A stretch of 35,394 nucleotides of DNA from Patescibacteria group bacterium (GTDB lineage: Bacteria > Patescibacteriota > Microgenomatia > UBA1406 > GWC2-37-13). Both the position numbers and the translations under genes were made by a program. The stretch spans positions 1 through 35,394 of the forward strand of contig JAMCST010000004.1 of the NCBI GenBank assembly GCA_023380935.1, in the 5' to 3' direction. Positions 31,595 to 35,394 of this stretch are shown here, piece after piece (within the stretch, counting starts at the first letter, position 1; every line of letters starts with the position of its first letter). The notes under the pieces are model-generated. The model had not been told where the DNA came from, searched no databases, and was given only the letters and a program-made list of their open reading frames with translations.

Positions 31595-32335
31595 TCAACG
31601 GCCCTGCTCCTTGAGAATCGTTTCGATCAGCCCGGAAAAATACTTCACCTGGGGCGACACGACATCGTAATACATCTGTTTTGGCCCGACTACGCCGATA
31701 ATTCCCTTGACCTTTTTTCCTTCAAACTCGCCGAAAATGCTGGCGCACACATCGTAGATCGGATCGCTGACGTCTTCCTCCCCCAACATATAAAAGATAT
31801 CGTCATCAAGGCCATGGAGCCGGACCAACAACCGTTCCCAATAGGTGGTTTCGTCCAACCGGCCCAACAACAAACGGGAAAAATCCCAGTTGGCAAAACT
31901 GGTCCGGTTGAAAAGGTTTACCAAACCGGAATAATAGACGTCACCAATGTTGGTGGCCGCCACCGACATCAATCCGGTCCGGTTGGCCAGCACCTTGGTC
32001 GCCTGGGATAACAGGCGGTGCGTCTCGCTTTTCTCGTCCCAGATGCTGTTTTTATAGGCCACCTCGTCGGCGGTAGACATCTCCTTTTCCTTCATGATGT
32101 TTTTGATGTAGAAACGCAGCCCGCGTGCCGACGGCACCCGTCCCGAGGAAAAATGATTTTTCTTGAGAAAGCCTTTTTTGGCCAACTCTACCATCTCGTT
32201 TCTGATCGTTGCCGGCGAGACGCCGAGCTTGTATTTCTTTTCGAGAATTTCCGAACCGACCGGCCCGCCCGAGTGGGTATATTCGTTAATGATGGCCTTG
32301 AGAATATCAACCTGTCTTTGGGTTAATCCTTCCAT
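31595..32335 (-). CDS. hrcA: Heat-inducible transcription repressor HrcA, short form
   Basis: A 246-residue HrcA, about 100 residues shorter than common forms (~340). The N-terminal winged helix is clear: LTQRQVDILKAIINEYTHSG, VGSEILEKKYKLGVSPATIRNEM, SSGRVPSARGLRFYI. The C-terminal dimer/GAF-like core is abridged but ends with IIGVVGPKQMYYDVVSPQVKYF. HrcA represses grpE-dnaK by binding CIRCE. ATG 32335 is chosen because the operator and promoter lie just before it; a longer upstream frame would cross them. Confidence 0.93.
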   Translation of the reverse strand: MEGLTQRQVDILKAIINEYTHSGGPVGSEILEKKYKLGVSPATIRNEMVELAKKGFLKKNHFSSGRVPSARGLRFYIKNIMKEKEMSTADEVAYKNSIWDEKSETHRLLSQATKVLANRTGLMSVAATNIGDVYYSGLVNLFNRTSFANWDFSRLLLGRLDETTYWERLLVRLHGLDDDIFYMLGEEDVSDPIYDVCASIFGEFEGKKVKGIIGVVGPKQMYYDVVSPQVKYFSGLIETILKEQGR

Positions 32336-32337
32336 AA

Positions 32338-32364
32338 TTAGCAAATATACAATATGACTGCTAA
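32338..32364 (-). promoter_or_regulatory. CIRCE-like HrcA operator
   Basis: TTAGCA-N15-TGCTAA, a perfect 6-bp inverted repeat with the exact CIRCE spacing (consensus TTAGCACTC-N9-GAGTGCTAA). The inner CTC/GAG triplets are degenerate: minus-strand half-sites are TTAGCAGTC and ATTTGCTAA. It covers the hrcA -10 and spacer, so HrcA binding would block RNA polymerase: autoregulation of the chaperone operon. Confidence 0.75.
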
Positions 32365-32373
32365 CGTTGTCAA
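32344..32373 (-). promoter_or_regulatory. Promoter of hrcA-grpE-dnaK-dnaJ
   Basis: TTGACA (32373-32368), 18-nt spacer, TATATT (32349-32344) on the minus strand, 8 nt before the hrcA ATG: leaderless geometry. It overlaps the CIRCE-like repeat. Confidence 0.7.
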
Positions 32374-32395
32374 GGGCATTTTTTTCTGTTACAAT
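32367..32395 (+). promoter_or_regulatory. Promoter of nfo, sharing its -35 with hrcA
   Basis: TTGTCA (32367-32372), 17-nt spacer, TACAAT (32390-32395), 8 nt before ATG 32404. Five of six -35 bases are also the hrcA -35 on the other strand. Confidence 0.6.
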
Positions 32396-32403
32396 GACCG
32401 GCA

Positions 32404-33234
32404 ATGACCAGCAGAAAACTCGGCGCCCACCTTTCGATTGCCGGAGGCTATGGCCGGGCGCTGGAGCGCATCCGGGCGATCGGCGGTAACTGTCTGCAGA
32501 TTTTTTCCGCATCGCCGCGCGGCTGGAATCAGATTAGCGTCGGCCAAGAACAACGCCGCCGCTTTCTCGAACTGAAACACCGCTTGGCCATCGATCCGGT
32601 CTATTTCCACGCCTCCTACCTGATCAACCTGGCCGACGCCGGGGCGATCGGTCAGCGCTCGCGCCAGGCGCTGACGGACGAACTGAACCTGGCTCCCGGC
32701 CTGGAAATCCGCGGCAGCATCGTTCATCTGGGTTCATATAAAAATCAGGTCCGGGAACCGGTGCTGCTCGACAACATCAGAACCATTCTGAAACACACCC
32801 CGACGCAATCGCTATTGATCATCGAAAACGCCGGCAACCGCAAGATCGGCCAGGATTTAGACGAGATTGCCCGCATTGTTCATGCTGTCAATGATTCCAG
32901 ACTGCGTGTTTGCCTGGACTCCTGCCACCTGTTTTCCGCCGGCTACGACTTTACCACACCCGCCAAACTCGATGCCCTGCTTGACCAGTTTGATAGCAAG
33001 ATCGGCCTGGACCGACTCGAACTCTGGCATCTTAACGACAGCCGCGATCCGTTCCATTCGATGCGCGACCGCCACGAAAACATCGGCCAAGGGACAATCG
33101 GCCTTAAGGCATTTGCCCTGCTGCTCAACCATCCCCGATTGCGTTCTCTGCCCTTCATCATCGAGACGCCCGGCTTAGACGGCCACGGACCCGACCAGGC
33201 CAATCTGGATGTTCTAAAAAAACTGGCGTGTTAA
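32404..33234 (+). CDS. nfo: Endonuclease IV (AP endonuclease)
   Basis: A 276-residue TIM-barrel metal enzyme: LGAHLSIAGG (His ligand), NCLQIFSASPRGW, YFHASYLINLA (His), SIVHLGSYK (His), LLIIENAGN (Glu), RVCLDSCHLFSAGYDF (Asp and His), LELWHLNDSRDPFHS (His-Asp), DRHENIGQGTIG (Asp-x-His) and FIIETPG (Glu). The full trinuclear-zinc ligand set is visible. It cleaves DNA at abasic sites in base excision repair. The promoter shares elements with hrcA, so heat-shock repression may affect it. Confidence 0.95.
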   Translation: MTSRKLGAHLSIAGGYGRALERIRAIGGNCLQIFSASPRGWNQISVGQEQRRRFLELKHRLAIDPVYFHASYLINLADAGAIGQRSRQALTDELNLAPGLEIRGSIVHLGSYKNQVREPVLLDNIRTILKHTPTQSLLIIENAGNRKIGQDLDEIARIVHAVNDSRLRVCLDSCHLFSAGYDFTTPAKLDALLDQFDSKIGLDRLELWHLNDSRDPFHSMRDRHENIGQGTIGLKAFALLLNHPRLRSLPFIIETPGLDGHGPDQANLDVLKKLAC

Positions 33235-33237
33235 AAT
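33229..33237 (+). promoter_or_regulatory. Extended -10 of the NUDIX gene
   Basis: TGT-TAAAAT includes the nfo TAA stop (33232-33234); 9 nt to ATG 33247. Confidence 0.4.
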
Positions 33238-33246
33238 TCACGCAAT

Positions 33247-33795
33247 ATGATCAAGCGGTTTCTCGAGGAAATTAAGCCGTTGCGCACCCGGCATTACGTT
33301 GATCAAAGCGTTTACCAACGGTTTGTCCGCCGGATCAACCAGGGAAATCTGACCAAGACGGACAATCCCCGCAGCCATGTCTGCGTCTTTTTCCTGCCGG
33401 TTGACGCGTCGCGTCGGAAAATCTACCTCGGCCACCACATCAAGGCCAACGACTGGATCCCGCCCGGCGGCCACATCGACCCGGGCGAACTGCCCCGCCT
33501 CACGGTCAGGCGCGAAAGCCGCGAAGAACTGCGCTTTGACCCGGATCCGCTGACCATTCATCTGTTTGACCTGTCGATCAAACCGATCGTCCCGGCCAAA
33601 TTCGGCTGCGCCCGGCACTTTGACATCTGGTACATTGTCCGGCAGAAGACACAAAGGTTTGCCTATCTGAAACGGGAATATTACGCCGGCCGCTGGGTCA
33701 ACCTGGCCCAAGCCAACCAGCTGGTCAGACGTAACCCGGACTACCTGCGCATTATCAACAAACTCCCCGATCTGGTTTTCCGCCAGGCTGTATAA
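33247..33795 (+). CDS. NUDIX hydrolase
   Basis: A 182-residue protein. The NUDIX box is GGHIDPGELPRLTVRRESRE then ELRFD: it keeps G-x5-E-x7-RE and the EE metal pair, but the final conserved Gly of the box is Arg and the hydrophobic residue after RE is Ser. Preceding strands carry VCVFFLPVD and DWIPPGGH. The substrate (a nucleoside diphosphate linked to X) is unknown. About 40 residues precede the fold. It lies between nfo and the CCA enzyme; house-cleaning of nucleotides would suit nfo but is inference. Confidence 0.85.
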   Translation: MIKRFLEEIKPLRTRHYVDQSVYQRFVRRINQGNLTKTDNPRSHVCVFFLPVDASRRKIYLGHHIKANDWIPPGGHIDPGELPRLTVRRESREELRFDPDPLTIHLFDLSIKPIVPAKFGCARHFDIWYIVRQKTQRFAYLKREYYAGRWVNLAQANQLVRRNPDYLRIINKLPDLVFRQAV

Positions 33796-33796
33796 T
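33791..33796 (+). promoter_or_regulatory. -10 of cca overlapping the NUDIX stop
   Basis: TATAAT contains the TAA stop of the upstream gene (33793-33795) and ends 7 nt before ATG 33804. Confidence 0.5.
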
Positions 33797-33803
33797 TGAC
33801 AGT

Positions 33804-35147
33804 ATGATCAAACTGCCGTCTTCAATCAGCCGGCTGATGCAGGTGTTTCGCGACCACCGCTACCAAATCTATGTGGTCGGCGGCGCCGTGCGCGACGCTT
33901 TGCTTGACCTGGCCAGCGACAACTGGGACTTTGCCACCAGCGCTACGCCGGAACAGATCCAGCAGCTGTTTCCTGATTCTTTTTACCATAACCAGTACGG
34001 TACGGTTTCTGTTCCCAGCCAAAAGCTGATCTTTGAGATCACCCCGTTTCGCCAGGAATCCGACTACCGCGACGCCCGCCATCCCCGACAAATCCGCTGG
34101 GCCAAGACGATCGAGCAGGATTTGTCCAGGCGCGACTTTACCGTCAACGCCATGGCTTTCGACGGTAAAACCCTGGTCGATCCATGGCACGGCGCCGACC
34201 ATCTGCGGGAGAAAAAAATCAAGACGGTCGGCGATCCGTTCCAGCGTTTCCGCGAAGACGGGCTAAGGCTGATGCGCGCGGTGCGCCTGGCCGCCCAGCT
34301 GGGTTTTTTCATCGAAGAGTCAACGCGCCAGGCGATCAGGGACAACGCCCAGCTGATCGAAAAAATCTCGGCGGAGCGCGTCCGCGACGAGCTGATGAAA
34401 ATTATCGCCAGTCCCCATCCGGCCGACGGCGTGCTGTTTTTGCACAACACCGGCCTGCTCCACTATATTCTTCCGGAGCTGGAGGCGTGTTTCAGCGTGC
34501 CCCAGAAGAGCCCCAAGCGCCACCACATCTTTGACGTGGGCACCCACGCGGTGATGGCCCTGAAACACTGCCCGTCCGCCGACCCGGTCACCCGGCTAGC
34601 CACCCTGCTTCATGACATCGGCAAAGTGCAAACGTTTCGCAAGGACGCCAAAACCGGCCTGATCACTTTTTACAACCACGAGGTGGTCGGAACGCGGCTG
34701 GTGGAAAAAATTGCCCAGCGCCTGAAGTTTTCCAACCAGGACAAAGCCAAGCTGGTGACGCTGGTCAAGTACCACCAGTTCACCGTCACCGAGGTGGCGA
34801 CCGACAAGGCGATCCGCCGCTTTATCCGCCAGGTCGGCAAGGAAAACCTCAACGCCATGCTCGACCTGCGCACCGGCGACCGGATCGGCTCCGGCGCCAA
34901 ACCGACCTCCTGGCGGCTGGAACTGTTTAAGAAACGCCTGGTCGAGGTGCAGAAAGAGCCGTTCAAGGTTACCGACCTGAAGATCAACGGCCACGACGTG
35001 ATGGAGACCCTGCGCCTGTCGCCCGGTCCGGCGGTCGGTCAGATACTGGCCAAGGTTTTTGCCCGGGTGGTTGACGGCCAGGTAAAAAACCAAAAACCCG
35101 ACCTGATCAAGCTGATCAAGCAGCCGGGTTTTTCCACCGTTCATTAG
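33804..35147 (+). CDS. cca: CCA-adding tRNA nucleotidyltransferase with HD domain
   Basis: A 447-residue class II enzyme. GGAVRDALLD is the flexible-loop motif; then NWDFATSATPEQ, where the first Asp of the DxD metal pair is Asn; RRDFTVNAMAFD; and GDPFQRFREDGLRLMRAVRLAAQLGF. An HD-type domain follows (LATLLHDIGKVQ, with THAVMALKHC upstream and FYNHEV). It builds or repairs the tRNA 3' CCA. The Asn may be tolerated if the preceding Asp substitutes, or specificity may be altered; a PAP-like activity cannot be excluded. Confidence 0.9.
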   Translation: MIKLPSSISRLMQVFRDHRYQIYVVGGAVRDALLDLASDNWDFATSATPEQIQQLFPDSFYHNQYGTVSVPSQKLIFEITPFRQESDYRDARHPRQIRWAKTIEQDLSRRDFTVNAMAFDGKTLVDPWHGADHLREKKIKTVGDPFQRFREDGLRLMRAVRLAAQLGFFIEESTRQAIRDNAQLIEKISAERVRDELMKIIASPHPADGVLFLHNTGLLHYILPELEACFSVPQKSPKRHHIFDVGTHAVMALKHCPSADPVTRLATLLHDIGKVQTFRKDAKTGLITFYNHEVVGTRLVEKIAQRLKFSNQDKAKLVTLVKYHQFTVTEVATDKAIRRFIRQVGKENLNAMLDLRTGDRIGSGAKPTSWRLELFKKRLVEVQKEPFKVTDLKINGHDVMETLRLSPGPAVGQILAKVFARVVDGQVKNQKPDLIKLIKQPGFSTVH

Positions 35148-35148
35148 A

Positions 35149-35187
35149 TAATATTGCTTCTTTAACCTCTTTGGCTATTGTTGGCAT
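35149..35187 (-). pseudogene. Possible truncated transposase N-terminus
   Basis: The minus strand from 35187 reads MPTIAKEVKEAIL and then runs into the end of cca. The phrase resembles the first residues of HTH (OrfA-type) transposases (KEVKEx-IL). It is far too short to prove; the HTH itself is missing. An inverted repeat lies where an element end would be expected. Confidence 0.2.
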
Positions 35188-35209
35188 AAAATAGTTATTT
35201 TTCTGAGCT

Positions 35210-35273
35210 TAACTACCAATTTTGTCTTAGAAAAACAGTATCAGTATACCGGAGACGCCTCAGTTGGTAGTTA
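35210..35273. repeat. Inverted repeat TAACTACCAA / TTGGTAGTTA
   Basis: A perfect 10-bp inverted repeat (35210-35219 and 35264-35273) encloses 44 nt, which include an inner GTCT/AGAC pair (35224-35227, 35253-35256). The flanks AGCT/AGCTT extend the similarity imperfectly. It could be an RNA hairpin or an element terminus. Confidence 0.6.
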
Positions 35274-35338
35274 GCTTACAAATAGCCGTTGAACAATATG
35301 TTTAGATTTAATACGCAACGTTGGTTTAATCCGTTTAA

Positions 35339-35363
35339 TTTTAGCCCTCAGTAAGGCTTAAAA
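35339..35363. repeat. Hairpin TTTTAGCC / GGCTTAAAA
   Basis: An 8-bp stem with one bulged T and an 8-nt loop. It lacks a clean T-run on the plus side, so a terminator call is weak. Confidence 0.35.
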
Positions 35364-35394
35364 TAACCCTTTTATAGAACCGATGACCTCTAGG

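Larger units (their letters stand above)
35148..35394. other. AT-rich gene-free end region
   Basis: The 247 bases after cca are visibly AT-richer than the rest and hold no convincing gene, promoter or terminator. They contain the inverted repeat at 35210-35273, a hairpin at 35339-35363, and a 13-codon fragment on the minus strand resembling a transposase start. This may be the edge of a degraded mobile element; it is the longest stretch without a gene in the window. Confidence 0.5.

Noticed and set aside
32336-32512. Longer hrcA start (frame open to 32512)
   Set aside because: The extension crosses the CIRCE-like operator, both promoters and the nfo start; HrcA homology begins at 32335.
35250-35320. 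tRNA D-arm look-alike (CTCAGTTGGTAG)
   Set aside because: No matching acceptor stem, no T-arm GTTCGAATC and no cloverleaf could be drawn downstream.
35339-35363. Terminator for cca
   Set aside because: The hairpin is AT-rich and lies almost 200 nt beyond the stop, with no T-run directly after it.

Overview
The window is dense bacterial chromosome with almost no intergenic space. No rRNA, tRNA, CRISPR array or intact mobile element was recognised. Gene content and compactness (small housekeeping proteins, an HTH-TM RodZ-like protein, a one-chain UvrD-PD-(D/E)XK protein, glycosyltransferases with GtrA domains, a DUF1189 membrane protein) suggest a Candidate Phyla Radiation (Patescibacteria) genome, perhaps Microgenomates-like. 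That placement is inference from style; no 16S is present to test it.

Layout. (1) 1-4729, minus strand: tuf, rpsJ, then after a 141-nt regulatory gap rplC-rplD-rplW-rplB-rplV-rpsC (cut by the window edge). rpsS is missing from its usual place between rplB and rplV. (2) 4864-9156: a DUF1189-type membrane protein, a UvrD-like helicase/nuclease fusion, and a convergent GNAT. (3) 9241-21197, plus strand: cell-surface glycan block with two polytopic glycosyltransferases, glyA, a small membrane protein, a WecA/MraY-type transferase, a MiaB-like enzyme, RmlB and RmlD-like SDRs, UDP-glucose dehydrogenase, UDP-glucuronate decarboxylase, and a polyprenyl-phosphate sugar synthase fused to GtrA. Together they imply UDP-glucuronate and UDP-xylose supply plus lipid-linked sugar donors for extracytoplasmic glycosylation. 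(4) 21208-26990: a PEGA/SH3 surface protein (minus), a tiny promoter-peptide-hairpin-terminator unit, GNAT, M20 peptidase, argS, radA. (5) 26965-32335, minus: RodZ-like protein, efp, and the heat-shock operon hrcA-grpE-dnaK-dnaJ with a CIRCE-like operator. (6) 32404-35147, plus: nfo, NUDIX, CCA-adding enzyme, then 247 AT-richer bases with inverted repeats.

Most striking is how genes start. Convincing Shine-Dalgarno sequences are essentially absent. Many genes instead have a -10 box (often extended TGn) ending only 5-10 nt before the ATG, the geometry of leaderless mRNAs. Most others begin at or within a few bases of the upstream stop. In several cases the upstream gene's stop codon is itself part of the next gene's -10 box. 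The few transcripts that do have long leaders (tuf, rplC, the GNAT at 22326) carry a short ORF whose ATG sits at the leaderless position. The only two good intrinsic terminators in the window lie in such leaders, 6 and 20 nt before the rplC and GNAT start codons. The rplC leader also has a mutually exclusive antiterminator, so it looks like a complete attenuator. Leaderless genes plus leaderless micro-ORFs feeding attenuators is the best candidate here for an undescribed regulatory system. All of it is read by eye and untested.
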